A stretch of DNA of 64,000 nt from Siphonodentalium dalli (GCA_032622095.1 CP136065.1:112757195-112821194), one strand, 5' to 3'; numbered from the stretch's first letter, positions 10,810 to 22,782 are shown. The notes: a model not told the origin generated them from the sequence alone. Program-made: numbers and translations.

Positions 10810-11200
10810 AGCCTATGACTATGGAACTGAGGATAAATTAAACTTTATCCTAAAATGCTATCCTTTTAGAAATGAATGTAAGCTAGTGATGGATAATATC
10901 AGTAACATATTCCCAAAAATTCATACATTTAGTAATGAAGAAAATGCCTATTCCATTTTAAGCTCCAATGATATGGATATTATGAAAATATTTATGATTG
11001 GGGTGTTCAGCATGTATCCAAAGCGTAAGGAATTAACCAGCTGCTGATATCATATTACATTATGTCATATGTTTTCTGTTCAGCAAGAACATACATGTTT
11101 ATACTTGTCATTATCATTAGTCAGTTTTTGTAAATTTATTGTTCATGTTCCGATAACTGGAATTTATACCAAATAAATTGAACTTGAACTTAATTTAAAA
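10810..11200 (+). mobile_element. 5'-truncated LINE 3' end
   Basis: Reading from about 10808, a plus-strand frame gives YGTEDKLNFILKCYPF then RNECKLVMDNISNIF and ends at TGA near 11047. This follows the pattern at the end of many LINE reverse-transcriptase polyproteins (ED..HF.L.CP....R..L...I), with the His replaced by Asn. The 3' tail ends AATAAATTGAACTTGAACTT, a typical LINE tail repeat. The element is inactive. It lies in an EXOSC9 intron in gene orientation. Confidence 0.7.
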
Positions 11201-11810
11201 GGGATGGGTATTCGATTTGGCTGTTTTCACTTTGGGCAATGATTGTATTGCCATTGAGGGACAAAATATACAACGTTCTCATTGTATATTGGTTAGATTC
11301 ATGCAACTCTGTCAGTTCCAATTTAATAAACAGCAAGGCTACTCTCCACTATTTCACCCAAACTTCAGGCAGAGTTATCTCCCATCGCTCTGCTGAGATA
11401 CCACTGCCACAAGGACATTTGGTAAGTATTTCTGACATGATCTTAGTTCTTATGCTTTAGGATTAAAATTGTCTATGTCTGGCTCAGTTTATATTGTTCT
11501 TATCAATACCATAATTGCAAACTTGTGGTGATCAAAATAAGATAATAGGTGACTAAATACAGTTGTGACGATATGTAAAAATAGTTGTATTGTCCACCAA
11601 GTACCATCCTTGTGGCAGTGATCTATCACAGTGATAACGGAGAGGGTGCTGTAGAGTTTGCATTCCACCTTCTCATTTGCACTGTTTTCACTCCAATACT
11701 TATTATCTCCCTTGCCAATTGTAGTTGTCTCCCTTGGACTGAACAACTTTTGTACTATATTCTACTGTACATCTTATTGTCTTATTATCAATAATTTTGT
11801 GGATTGCACA

Positions 11811-12052
11811 TTAACCCTTTGAGTGCCAGGTCGATTTTTGTATCAACCCATATACCCTGTGTCAATGCATTCTCTTATATATGCGAGTCGACCATAGGTC
11901 GCCTCGCATATATGAGAGAATGCATTGGCCTAACAATTTTTTATTTTTTTTACAATTTTTTACAATTTTAATATATTTTTTTATATTCTTTTACAGACTT
12001 ATTGTGTAGGTTTAGGGCCGATTAGATCGGCCCCTGGCACTCAAAGGGTTAA
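11811..12052. mobile_element. piggyBac-type MITE (TTAA-flanked)
   Basis: TTAA duplications lie at 11811-11814 and 12049-12052. The terminal inverted repeats are CCCTTTGAGTGCCAGG on the left and its complement CCTGGCACTCAAAGGG on the right, which is the CCCTTT start typical of piggyBac. Inside is a hairpin built on CAATGCATTCTCTTATATATGCGAG. Solo ends of the same family occur near 56521-56573. Confidence 0.85.
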
Positions 12053-12137
12053 ACAGCATATTGACAATACTGCTATAACCAGGTACTCGATGTACTTTTT
12101 GGGAGTATTCCTCATTATGTTTGCATAATCACTTGTC

Positions 12138-12400
12138 TTAACCTTTTCATGACTGGAGCTTCCTGATATTTTGCGAAAACCATGTGCCAATATATTCTCT
12201 ATTATATGCGAGTCTCCCATAGGGAGCCTCGCATATATAAGAAAATACATTGGTCTAACAATATTTACCTTGACCTTGTAAGCCAGTGCATTCACTTATA
12301 TATGGTAGGCTCCCTATGGGAGACTCGCATATATAAGAGAATGCACTGACACAAGGTCTTTGGTGCTGCACTAGTATAGCTCTCATCACAAAAGGGTTAA
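12138..12400. mobile_element. piggyBac-type MITE, second family
   Basis: TTAA lies at 12138-12141 and 12397-12400. The left end is CCTTTTCATGACTGGAGC and the inverted right end CCCTTTTGTGATGAGAGC. The interior carries two hairpins sharing ATATATAAGAGAATGCA with the neighbouring MITE and with the one at 36137. Confidence 0.75.
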
Positions 12401-12558
12401 TCGAGGAACAATAAGGTGACACATACTTTATCATTGTCATTGACACTCTGAGCCCATGGTGTTCAACCATCCAGGTAGAGACCAGGCTTGATGTTGCATG
12501 ATCTGACAATATCCATGGCTCAGCTATCCACTGTCACCATCATTTCCACTTTTTTCAG

Positions 12559-12717
12559 GGCAAAGGGATTAAAGTGTGGATCTGCCGAGTCTGCTGCACC
12601 AGAGAATGTGATGTATCTTCAGCAATCAGACTCTATTGAAGTCGACACCAGTGACGTCGGTGAAAAAGCAAATGAAATTGTTGAAAATGGAAAGTTGACA
12701 GACTCAGAAACAGAACT
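12559..12717 (+). CDS. EXOSC9: EXOSC9 exon (linker after the RNase PH domain)
   Basis: Acceptor CTTTTTTCAG. Translation starts with the shared Arg and continues AKGLKCGSAES, then a linker containing SIEVDTSDVGEKANEI. Human EXOSC9 has an AES motif and PIDTSDVEEKAEEI at the equivalent place, so the match is specific. The best downstream GT is AACT|GTATCC at 12717/12718, which leaves phase 2. The frame otherwise stays open only to a TAA at 12734-12736. The next recognised exon (21167) begins in phase 0, so either a small exon of length 3n+1 is hidden in between or the stop is used in a shortened isoform. The exon end is therefore uncertain. Confidence 0.8.
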
Positions 12718-12736
12718 GTATCCTTGCATTCATTAA

Positions 12737-13460
12737 TAGCATGATAACCTGTGACTCAGATAGAATAGCAAGTTGCAACAAATCATGCATATGTAAAAGG
12801 TTTGGCACAATACTGATTGAAAAATTTCGCATTGTGAACTAAGTGTGCCTATATCAGATTACGGTTCAAGATCAAGTATTGTTATGGGTAACTCAATATA
12901 TATTTGAAAACATAGTTTTTCAAAGTTTTCAGACATGATCTTTACTTAACTGTTGTTTTGAACTATGCTCTATATGGTCGTAAAAACTCTGTAGCATGAT
13001 TTAGGGCTTCTTGATTATAAACACCTCAAAAAAGTAAGTCCTCCCTCATATAATACCCTATATATCCTGTGTTATTCATCTGATTGTGTTGATTTTTGAA
13101 CGAATTGAGAACATGGTAAATGCAGTACAGTGTGGTTGTTCATTATCCTGATAATTTTCTAATCTGCTTCTGATTGTTGTTTGATTGGAAAATTGCCATT
13201 CTAAAAAATCACAATTTCAAAATTGACCCTCAATGTGTGTTGATGGGTAAACTGGGTAATCAGTGTTTGTTAAGTGTCACCGACAGGCCTCAAGCTAAGA
13301 GGCGACTGGGGTGAAGTTCCCCCTTCAAGCCGACCACTTCGCCCTCGGATGTCTGCAAGGCGAAAACGAAGTCGCCTGCCAAATTTGATCAAACTGAGAT
13401 TTACCAGTGGAAATTTGACTTGTTTTGCAAAAAGATATATTAAAATATATCTGACATAAT
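12737..13460. other. Intron sequence without recognised content
   Basis: AT-rich EXOSC9 intron. A GC-richer block at about 13275-13380 (AGGCGACTGGGGTGAAGTTC) has no readable homology. Nothing else is supported before the DIRS-like left terminus. Confidence 0.4.
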
Positions 13461-13663
13461 GTATCTCCGTCAAAGGTATCTTGCCCACTGAACTATATGG
13501 TATATTATCCCAAGTAGGTATATTATCCCAAGTAGGAAGGGTTAACTCTCCGAGTTGAAAAAAACGTACGAAATTCTATGGTACATATCTTCTGTCATGT
13601 TCATGACCCGTGTAATCACGTGATTTCTGACACGTAGTGAAGTAATCGCCATATTTTTTTCCC
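13461..13663 (+). repeat. Left inverted terminal repeat of the DIRS-like element
   Basis: It begins GTATCTCCGTCAAAGG and runs through two tandem TATTATCCCAAGTAGG units to ATCGCCATATTTTTTTCCC. It matches 18661-18888 on the other strand with only scattered changes. Confidence 0.85.
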
Positions 13664-14461
13664 TTCTCACCAGGACGGGTGCAAAAAGAATCTCTCACAA
13701 AGAATACGAAGCTAAGTTGCAGTTTGTATAGCAAAAACAGTTTTGTTTTTGTTTTATACAAACAACTTTATTTCTTTGCTTATAGTTGAAAATTATGTAA
13801 CAATTCACATAAAGATTACGCGGTTTTGTTCCGAATATAAGATCGGAATGGATGACTCGTTTCGTTTTAACGGACTTTGTCTTCCATAATTTTATTCGGT
13901 CAAATGAAGTAATATCCGTTGTTTATGCCGACAATATAAGAATTTCTGGCCTATTAACGACAGAACATTCGAGGCACCATTGGATATGACTAAAGACGCT
14001 GATCGTTTTCTTTATAACAAATCTATGGCATACAGGTGACGTATAATTTAAGTTACCACGTGCGTTGACGGTGGTTAAAGGTATCACGAAATTAGGTGAC
14101 TTACTTTCGAGTTCATTTTTTCGTTTTACGGCTTTATTTAGACGTTGACAATAATCGTCTGGTGTAAAACTGAAGACAAAAGCACTGTTTTTAACGCTTG
14201 TGAAATACGCTGATAGGATTGTAAAATCCTGAATGTCAATTTGAACCTTTTTTAACCAACAATGGAGCTGTTACTGCCTTGGTTGGCACAGGCATGGTAA
14301 CATAACACAACAGGTGTATTTGTGATTGTTCGTAATCACATTAATTACTTTCACAGGACTGCTCATCAAGGTAAGAACAGGTTCATGAATTGCCTTCCCC
14401 GTAACTCCCCTTGACGTCGCTTCCCTCGTTTCGAGGTCCCAAGAATAGAGAACGAAAGTCG

Positions 14462-14570
14462 ATATATAGGGTTCCTCTAATTGGCGTAATTAGCACTCGG
14501 AGCGATAGTCACACCACACAGGACGCGGGTTGGGGCTACCCATCGAACCCGTAGCTCACCCGAGTTGCTT
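14462..14570 (+). repeat. Internal direct repeat, three copies
   Basis: A ~95-bp motif occurs at about 14462, 14928 and 16073. It starts GATATATAG-GTTCC and includes ATTGGCGTAATTAGCACTC, GGTTGGGGCTACCCAT and GAACCC. Copies two and three continue alike through CTGGACTATCGA. The role is unknown. It could be a duplicated piece of the element's former coding region or a regulatory repeat. Confidence 0.6.
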
Positions 14571-17500
14571 CCCCTAGGACACGGACAAACTCGCGGGGAA
14601 GGATCCAGAGAATTTTTGTTTGGGGACACCTGTTCTGTATTTGAGTATGTGCCCATATAAATTTGGATGTTAAAATATTCAGTACTGAATACTTGATTGT
14701 GCAAATAAAGGCTCCATATTATAGACTATATATCATCTGCGGGCTGATGATTTGCATTACTAGGACATTTTGTTGAATTGTAGAAAAATTCCTTGAAAAT
14801 ATGGAAGATCCAACTGGAATAAATACTATCTACATGGAATTTGGGGACATTTGGGTCTCTATAGTTTGGGCTCCCAAACCTGTAACAGGTATCAAAACAT
14901 CCCTGTATCCTTCTCTGACTTGCCGATATATCGTGTTCCTCTAATTGGCGTAATTAGCACTCGGGGCGATAGTCACACCAAACAGGGCGCTGGTTGGGGC
15001 TACCCATTGAACCCATTAGTCACATTGGTGCGCTCCCTGGACTATCGAACGGGACGTCAATCTGCTTCTGCGGGTCGACCGTTGGCTGTTGATGTGCCCC
15101 GGACGGCTGTGACCACTGAGCTCTACTAAAACACTTGACACACGCCGTCCATCGCTACAAGTCGTCATCTCGGGGTCAGCGCGGCTGGGGGATACACCCT
15201 CAGTGGTCCCTGACCATGCTCTCCGGTGCCTTATGATCATAGTGTGTGGAAATTTGGGCTAAAATTACTAGTCGAATGGCCATTTTACTTTGTCTCAATT
15301 CAAATTAGGAGACTTTTTCTCAAATTATTACATTTACCCAATTATTTGGCACCTGAAAGTTTATCCTCCATGCCTTCTGCCCCAGCTGGGCTTGGAATGG
15401 GATCACAGTTCACAGGCTTGTTTCCTCCTTATTATAAGTCACCACTTCCGGGGGCTTGGCAGACAGGTTACTGGCCGCATTCTGGCCAACAGCTGCCAGT
15501 AACTTCGGGTTTGATTTTAAATGAAAACAAAAGATCTTATTCCCTGACGCCATTATAGCAGGAAGCTTGCTTGGGAACTGGTACCTACTAACCTCCCATC
15601 GCCAGTTCGGTCGGTTGGATATCGGGATCGGTCGTGCTGCTGCTCCACCCCGAGATGTACAGGCTCTGGACATTCATCCGGGGTCCCCAATGACCAGACC
15701 TCACATGCAATTAGAAATGAAGCTTGTCGTGGTGTATTGTGCTGTTAATACCCTATCGACGGATGGAGATCAGGATCAGATCGAGCAGTCGCTCCAGCAC
15801 AAGGTGAAAGGGCTTTCGACATTCCTTTCGGGTCACCTTTACATGCGCTTACGAGGGAGCTCAGTTAGTTGTTCAGTGTTCTCTGATGCAGCCAAGCGCA
15901 GGAAGTAAATTAATGTCGAATTTTGATTAGCAAATAACCTCAGATTGACATGATTTGATAGCATTGTTCTACAATCATTTACAATTTAACAGAACATCAG
16001 AGTGCTTTCCCTTGTTTCGAGGGTTCCAAGGAAGAGATAGAAACCTTTACGACCAGGACACTGTCACTTGTCGATGTATAGAGTTCCCTTCATTGGCGTA
16101 ATTAGCACTCAGGATGATAGTCCCACCAAACAGGTCGCGGGTTGGGGCTACCCATCGAACCCATTGGCCGCATTTGGTGGGCTTTCTGGACTATCGACAG
16201 GGACTCCAAGTCGGATACTACGGGACGACTGGTGGCATACCCTGGGACAGTCAAATGAGGAAATAGGATCCAAGTTGCATGGCTTTTGTTAGCATTTGGG
16301 TAGCAACTTGCCCTGTGATGCCGGTCAATTTGTACCCTGCCTAACGTCGTCAGAGCTGGGTGGTTATGCCATCGGACTGCACACTTGGCGACCTGGGTTC
16401 GACCATCCTGAGAGGTATTCAACCATTTTACTGTTCTCGGGTTGGGATGTGTTCAACTTCTTACTTTATAAGTTGTTGCTTCTTTCCATGTTCCATCCAG
16501 CTCTTTCATGGTCACGGGCTTTGCTGGAGAATGTCTATAGTCATTCATATCACTAGATTAGTATATGACTCTCGCCCTTTCATTTTCCTGACTTTTAAGA
16601 CGTGTTCTTGACTGGTTCGGGTCCTCGATAGGGTAAATATTTACATCTCGATTTGGGACGCAAGAATCAGAGATAAACAAGCATACATGCTTTATCTCCC
16701 ACCTCGCTGTGTTTCCGTAATAGATACGAATGACATATATTTTGTCTTCAGGTTGCTTTCAGTGCTAACTCAACATGGATTTCACTTTTGTTGTCCAGTC
16801 ATACATAGATGAGTCCATTATCCATGGTTCGACATATGCTCAATTTCAGAACACTGTTGACATGAGGTCTAGTTCAGCACCCCACTCGGGCTTAATGGGC
16901 AACACGGCGTATTAGCAGTGTGGAAAAGAAGAACGAAATGGCTTCTGTGATATCGGCCTTTGCGTCTAATACATCATTCTTCTTATGGGCTCGGTTGTCG
17001 GTACATAATGGTTTTGTTTTCCCTGATAGTGCTTGATTCGCCTAGTGCTCATTTAACATACTAAGCCAGGTCCTTTGCTGACCTCAGCGATTGCCAATGC
17101 AGGATAATGTTGCACCTGTGGGGCAGCATATGAATCGTGTTGGGCACACTTCATGAAGCCGGATGAAAATTCTTGCCAGATGCTTCTCCTCGTGCGAGAT
17201 TCATTAGCATTGGGTGTCGGATGCCAGATCATATGATCCGCCCTCTCGATTCGCACTTCGGGCGATGGTTGTCTCCGGAACAGGGTCCCATTGAAAGGGC
17301 ATCCCATCCTTACCAGAAGGGATATCTTGCGCCATCGACTCGTCGGGGACCAGTCAGCAGAGCTCGAACAGTTGGGGCGCGGTGGCCCTTGGTCTGCTTT
17401 TCATTACATACCTGCCGTCGGTTTCTGCTGGTGTTGGGCTTGTGCCACAATCCTGATGCATCGTTAGTCCAATTTTTGTTTTTGTAGATTTCCACCTTAA

Positions 17501-18506
17501 CGACATTGGAATTTCGGTTCCTGGCTGCCTTTCTGTCATGGATTCAGTAGCCTGTGATTGGTCAGTTGGGTTTAACTGTGTTGGTGGGCATTTCCACATT
17601 TGGGAACGTCATCGGGGAAAAATGACATGGCTTATTGCATCTTAGTCGGTCATATCTCGAACTCCAGGCTTCAAACTAAGTTTTCTGCTGTGAAACTCCA
17701 ATTCTGAGCCATGTTCTTCATACGGCCTGAGCCTTGCAGCGTATGTCTGTGTAATACCCATTCGCTTCCCGGTCAGACTATTGGTCAATGATACCTCCTC
17801 CTTATCGACAATGGCATGTCTCCAAGTAGTAGGTGTCGGGCCCTTTCTTGGGAGCTTGCAGCTGGTTTTTCATCGGGCTCTCATCGTGTACTGGGACACG
17901 GCCCAACCCACTCAAGATTTGGTTCGGGGGTTGGTTCTATTGTTTTTAAGGGGGGTCTTCGTTATTACTTGCGGCTTTTGCTGCCTGGGTTAGCCTGTTA
18001 GGTGCGGTATTAGTATTTAGCCATCCCTGGGTTTATAATACCCGGCTGGGGATTTCTTGTCAACAGGTATTTTTCTATTTCCATTTCCTTAGAACATGGA
18101 TGCTTCTCCCCTTTTGGGGGGGGGGGGGTTGTTACCCGTACCTTTCCCGGCAAGTACTCGGCTGATACATTATTAGCCCTAAGTTCCGATGCGAATGTCG
18201 TATCCATCTCCATGTCTTCTGAAGCTATTTACTTTACTTGCAGGGGTCTTAAACTCTTAAGTGGCCACTTTTTGTTCGTTGAGCTTGCTGACAGGTATTA
18301 GTTTTAGGATGGAATATTACATTGGCTTATGGTCCTATTGTGCATGTGTGTATATATATATATATGTATATACATATATATCTATATGTCTGTGCATGTA
18401 TATGTATATATTGTAGGTTATCAGGTCAATCGAGTTCTTTGATTCAGATGCATAGCGGTGTTTTTGTTTCCTCGTGGCCTCCACCTGTTCGAAAATTCTA
18501 TGCTCT

Positions 18507-18604
18507 ACCATATAGTTCAGTGGGCAAGATACCTTTGACGGAGATACAATATTTTCCTAAATATGTAAAATATGTATCTCCTAGAAGTATCTTGCCCACT
18601 GAAC
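18507..18604 (+). repeat. Internal complementary region of the DIRS-like element
   Basis: Positions 18507-18547 (41 nt, ending GACGGAGATAC) are the exact reverse complement of the first 41 nt of the left terminal repeat. Positions 18548-18604 (57 nt, starting AATATTTTCC) are the reverse complement of the last 57 nt of the right terminal repeat with one mismatch. Joined, they spell the circle junction of the two termini. In DIRS elements this region templates completion of both ends during replication. Confidence 0.8.
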
Positions 18605-18660
18605 GCTGAGCTCCCTCCCAGGGTTTCGCACCCACCCCGCTCACAAGGAATGTCCTACTG

Positions 18661-18888
18661 GGGATAAAAAATATGGCGATTACTTCACTACGTGTCAGAA
18701 ATCACGTGATTACACGGGTCATGAACATGACAGAAGATATGTACCATAGAATTTCGTACGTTTTTTTCAACTCGGAGAGTTAACCCCTCCTACTTGGGAT
18801 AATAAACCTACTTGGGATAATATACCATATAGTTCAGTGGGCAAGATACTTCTAGGAGATACATATTTTACTTATTTAGGAAAATATT
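18661..18888 (-). repeat. Right inverted terminal repeat of the DIRS-like element
   Basis: Reverse complement of the left repeat, plus about 26 extra outer bases ending CTTATTTAGGAAAATATT. The inner boundary is near GGGATAAAAAATATGG. Confidence 0.85.
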
Positions 18889-19849
18889 GTTTTTGTCCTA
18901 TCTCTCTCAACCATTGGGCGAAACATTTCCATAAAATATCCATTTCTGATCAAAGAAGTTGTTCACATTCAATCCCGGCTCAATCTATTTGTTGTCACCT
19001 ATATTCGCCTGGATTATCTGGGGATTATATATCCAACCATCGAAAGTCATTATCAGAAAAAGTTAGACCATTCAAGTTCCATGAGTTTATAAATTAGTAC
19101 AAATCCACCGTGCTGCTATTCAGATATAAAACAATTACGACATTATCAGATTATGAACTGGGCGCTTCGGTAGTTCATTTCGCAACGCGTCACACTTTTG
19201 GGAAAGGCCGCTTCCATAAATAAATGGCTGCGCCCAGTTGTCAAGTTTATTGCTTTAATTAGATTATACCATTGACGTTGGTATTCATTAATAAAAGCTT
19301 GAGAAATAAAACTAAAAGCTTTTACAACTCCTTGATTAGTCCTTATTGATTATTTTAGCAGACACCCACATTACAGCAGTGACCAAATTAAACTTACAAA
19401 GTTACATGCATGTTGATCATCTTGTTCAGACTGTACAATTTACAAACGTATCTTCCAGTCTAGGAAATAATATTAAAATGATATAATGCTACAATATTGT
19501 GTAACAATACTACTTCCAATTAAAGTTACAAATTTAACTAATACTGAACTTTCTAATTGTATTGATAAATGATATTTACACAAAATGTTTCCAAAAATTT
19601 CAAATTTATAATAACAATTAGGTTAATTTCTTCAGATAAAGTCATATTTTATTTTAATTTTTAATTTTTTATCTTTTAATTGATGTTATAAATAAAGCGA
19701 TATTTGAAAATTAATAAGTAGTTCTTATGCTTTTCTTAAGTCTCCCACACTTTTCCCTATTTTGGGCTGAAGTCTCCCTAAAATCTCCAGAGGTCTCGAG
19801 AAGTCACTTCTCCCTGTTTTCAACCCCTAGCTTGGGCCCTGGTCGCCGT
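18889..19849. other. Intron spacer
   Basis: AT-rich, with no readable gene. A short inverted pair (AACTGGGCGCTTCGG near 19157; GCTGCGCCCAGTT near 19229) may mark a small decayed element. The segment at 19735-19845 is a run of CTCC-rich steps ending GGGCCCTG, similar to the right end of the hAT-like element at 9187, but no partner end was found. Confidence 0.35.
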
Positions 19850-20395
19850 CCTTATTCCTGCATGAGATTTTCTTGAACATGACCAGTTGGTACTCTGTGG
19901 GAATTTATGGGCACGCTTTTGAACCACTGGTTACCACATCCGTATTTGGTCCTCTACCTTCACCCATATGGCAGACCAAGAAAGTATTATCGGCATTGAT
20001 TTATTGAAGGCAAACAACCCATAAAAGCAGGTCACTTGAAGGATAGGTTTCTCACCAATGTGACAAGAAAATCAGCCACATTTCAAGAAACTGGTTGTAT
20101 CAAAGACCGCTTAAAAATTGATCAGTCTTTACAGAGCAAGTTTCTTGAAATGAGCTTTCTTATCACATTCGGTGAAAAAACAAACATTCTACAAACGACA
20201 TGTATTACGTATGTGTTTGTATCCAATAAAGCTGTGGCATTAACCCTTGCTTGGTCAACCATAAGGGGCAGGTACATGTATCCTTTCGAGTGAATGAAGT
20301 GAACCAGATATAAGGGTGGTTCAAAAGTATGCCCATAAATTCCCACAAAGTGACAACTGGTCAAGTTCAAGAAAATTCCACGCAGTAATAAGGCC
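19850..20395. mobile_element. Inverted-repeat element, about 0.54 kb
   Basis: Left arm (about 19850-19935) and right arm (about 20310-20395) are inverted copies over some 80 bp with moderate divergence. Shared pieces are TTTTCTTGAAC-TGACCAGTTG, GTGGGAATTTATGGGCA and ACTTTTGAACCAC. No target duplication was resolved, so the superfamily is open. The interior frame has no recognisable product. Confidence 0.6.
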
Positions 20396-21166
20396 GGTGA
20401 AACTTAACAATGTTCACCCAGTTATCCCAGCCATAGCCTTCTGTTGAGTGTGAAAGTTGAAAGTGTCTTTTTTTAAAATGGCGAAGTTTCCAATCAAGCG
20501 ACAAACAGAAAAAGATTAGAAAACCATATGGATATTTAACTCCCACAATGTTCTTCGTTTACCATGTTCTGAATTTGCTCAAAATTTCAAAATGATAGGG
20601 TGAATAACATAGGAGATACAGGGTGTATCAGAATTTATTTCCATCGCTACTAAGTGTTAACATTCTTTAACATTACAACAGCGCTATCACAGATGTTCGC
20701 AAAGTGGTGAGTTTATTAATAAGGTGCTATGAAATTCATTGAGTGCTTAATGAGAATTGTCATACATAATCTTGACCCATATGTTCAGTATTTCTTTCAT
20801 TCAAATACAAGAGCTGAAATGATGAAATCCCAAATGAACATAATATGCATATTCAGCGGCGATTGTTAGTTTGATTTGGGTGTTGTAATTCTTGAAAATT
20901 AAAACATTTCGGAAGAAAAATTCATCAGATGTGAGAACATGGAGATTGGCTTTAAACATTACTAACATTGCTGCCCCTCACCTAACTGCATTCCTGACTT
21001 GACCCCCGTTAGACCCATTTGGATTCTTCTAGATTGGCCCCATTCGTTTCATAATGGACATTCAGGCAAACATTCCAAAATATGGAAAAGATCAGTTAAT
21101 ATTATTTATTTGCATATTTAGACATAATATATAGAGGCCTTGTTCAATGCATTAATTTATTTTCAG
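20396..21166. other. Intron spacer before EXOSC9 exon
   Basis: No gene or repeat boundary is visible. The polypyrimidine and acceptor (TTTATTTTCAG) for the next exon lie at its end. Confidence 0.4.
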
Positions 21167-21305
21167 GCAAAAAATACTGGAGTTATTGGGGAAGGTGGCC
21201 CCAGTACATGGGGAATTGTAGATGTAGAAATGGATGAGGAAATTCAAGAGGAACAGCAAGTCTTGACAGACAGAACTGAACCGTTACAATCAAGGCTGAC
21301 ATCAG
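21167..21305 (+). CDS. EXOSC9: EXOSC9 exon (IGEG...W motif)
   Basis: Acceptor TTTATTTTCAG, donor ATCAG|GTTTGT. Starting in phase 0 the exon reads AKNTGVIGEGGPSTWG, then an acidic, glutamine-rich stretch (DEEIQEEQQ) and a TEPLQSRLTSG end. Human EXOSC9 has TAQIGEGVENSWG followed by acidic residues at this point, so the identity is well supported. The exon leaves one base, G, which joins the GT of the exon at 54770 to make Gly. This part is low-complexity, probably unstructured, and lies C-terminal to the RNase PH fold. The intron that follows is 33.5 kb long. Confidence 0.82.
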
Positions 21306-22774
21306 GTTTGTACCTGGTAGTTAAAGTTCACAACATTCAATTGCCACTGTATATTTGGTATTTTTTCTCAATCTGAATTAAAGTTGGATTCCTTATGTTA
21401 ATATACTGGGACATTTTAAGTTTTAGTCTGTCCGTTAATATTTTACTTACGGATGATAACTTTAGTTCTGCTAAACTAAACGGAATGATATTTGGTATGT
21501 TGGTTCATTACCACAAAATACAGGTAATGTTTTATTTTTGGGTCCAGCTGCTGATTTTTTTCACAGTTACCAGCAGTTACGGATTTTTCTTGAAATTTGG
21601 GCTCAGTTTTCATTTCTGGATAACTTTAGTTAATGTTAATTGAATGGAATTAAATTTGTTACGCAGGTTAACAACCATAAAATTTCAGAGTTACAGGCCT
21701 TTTACAACCATAAAATACAGGTCAAGTTCCATTTTGGATTCCGTCCGCACTGTATTACCAGAGTTATGGGCATTTTTTTACTTTGAAATTAGGGTTTTCT
21801 TGGTTTCATTTTGACAACTGCCGTTGCTCTATGAGACAAGTAATTGTATAATTGATCCTCACCCATTCTTATAAAAAAAAAATAGTAGTTTGTTGTTGGA
21901 ACTCCCTAAATAACCCAGAATAACCAGCATAATCGGAACAAGCTTCCAACATGCATTCAGCCTCTGTGTCGTCACCATCAGGTTTCTATGGGAGCCATTC
22001 CCAGTAGTTTTCTCATTCCATTATGATCGCCATCATACACCAGTTTTTATAATGAATGCTACTCTATAAAGTGTACAGCATAATTCAAAGAGTAATACAA
22101 ATTTAAATGTTCTGAGATAAACCTCCGTAAGTGGCTCGCATCTGTGCATGTATCATATCTAAAGGAACCTGCTCGCCATGTAGAAGCAAGGGATCCGGAC
22201 GAGCTGTCCCTACAAACCCACAGGAGAAGTTGTCGGGGACCTCCCATCCCATTCAACTTCGGACGGTGCTTCTAACGGCAAGATATAAACATTACCACTG
22301 GAATGAATTTCTTAACATTCACAGCAGTAAACTGATTCCCGAATGATAGGTTACAATTATCATGGAATAGTCTATTCTACGAAATCAAATTAAAAATGGA
22401 TTTCGACTGATTTGTTAAAATTTAATTGCAATCACGTCAATTTTACGACACCAAACCAACTTATCAGTGTCCTAAATAAATGAAGTCCATCCATTTGGCG
22501 AATTCATGATAGAGAACTCTGTTCTCTTCATAATTTTATAACACCATAAGAATCATGGCGTGGTTATGTCATTCATCCCAATAAAACTGTCTACAGCCAT
22601 ATCCAAATATGAATCAATTTTCATGTTACAAACTGGATCAACTAGGGTATCCCGTCTTGTTGCGATTTGATATGACAAAAGGCTTTTGATCGCATGATAT
22701 TAGTATGCAACGCTATATATCATGAGCTTTATCATCCATGAGACTATACACTACCACCCTCGAATCCGTGGGCT
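21306..22774. other. Intron spacer
   Basis: T-rich sequence with several near-copies of short phrases (CAGTTACCAGCAGTTACGG; ACAGGTAATG / ACAGGTCAAG), suggesting the old body of a hairpin-led element whose ends are not visible. A frame on the minus strand at 22059-22256 (ASTWRAGSFRYDTCTDASHL) is open but not recognised. Confidence 0.35.
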
Positions 22775-22782
22775 AATAGGGA

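Larger units (their letters stand above)
13461..18888 (+). mobile_element. DIRS-like retroelement with inverted terminal repeats and internal complementary region
   Basis: The terminal repeats are inverted and about 200 bp long: left 13461-13663, right 18661-18888. They share CTTGCCCACTGAACTATATG, TTATCCCAAGTAGG, GGGTTAACTCTCCGAG and ATCACGTGATTTCTGACACG. The right repeat is longer at its outer end, as in classic DIRS elements. A 98-nt internal complementary region sits just inside the right repeat. Both ends touch a TGT triplet (AATGTATC; ATTGTTTT), as expected if a tyrosine recombinase inserted a circle, and there is no longer target duplication. The interior is GC-richer and full of broken frames. 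No reverse transcriptase or recombinase could be read, so it is decayed or non-autonomous. Confidence 0.7.

Noticed and set aside
11239-11421. Open frame ending at a strong donor (TTTG|GTAAGTATT)
   Set aside because: The translation (RVISHRSAEIPLPQGHL) does not fit EXOSC9 between the flanking exons, which already join in phase. No convincing acceptor.
15226-15558. 110-codon frame with proline/glycine-rich text (PAGLGMGSQFTGLFPPYYKS) as a gag-like gene
   Set aside because: Too short, no zinc knuckle, and no neighbouring frame supports a gag. Left as part of the decayed element interior.
18340-18415. TA/TG-rich run as a promoter TATA cluster
   Set aside because: It is a simple microsatellite (TATATATGTATATA) inside the DIRS-like element.
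22059-22346. Overlapping frames on both strands at 22059-22346 as a gene
   Set aside because: No homology was recognised, there is no splice logic with EXOSC9, and both strands are equally open.
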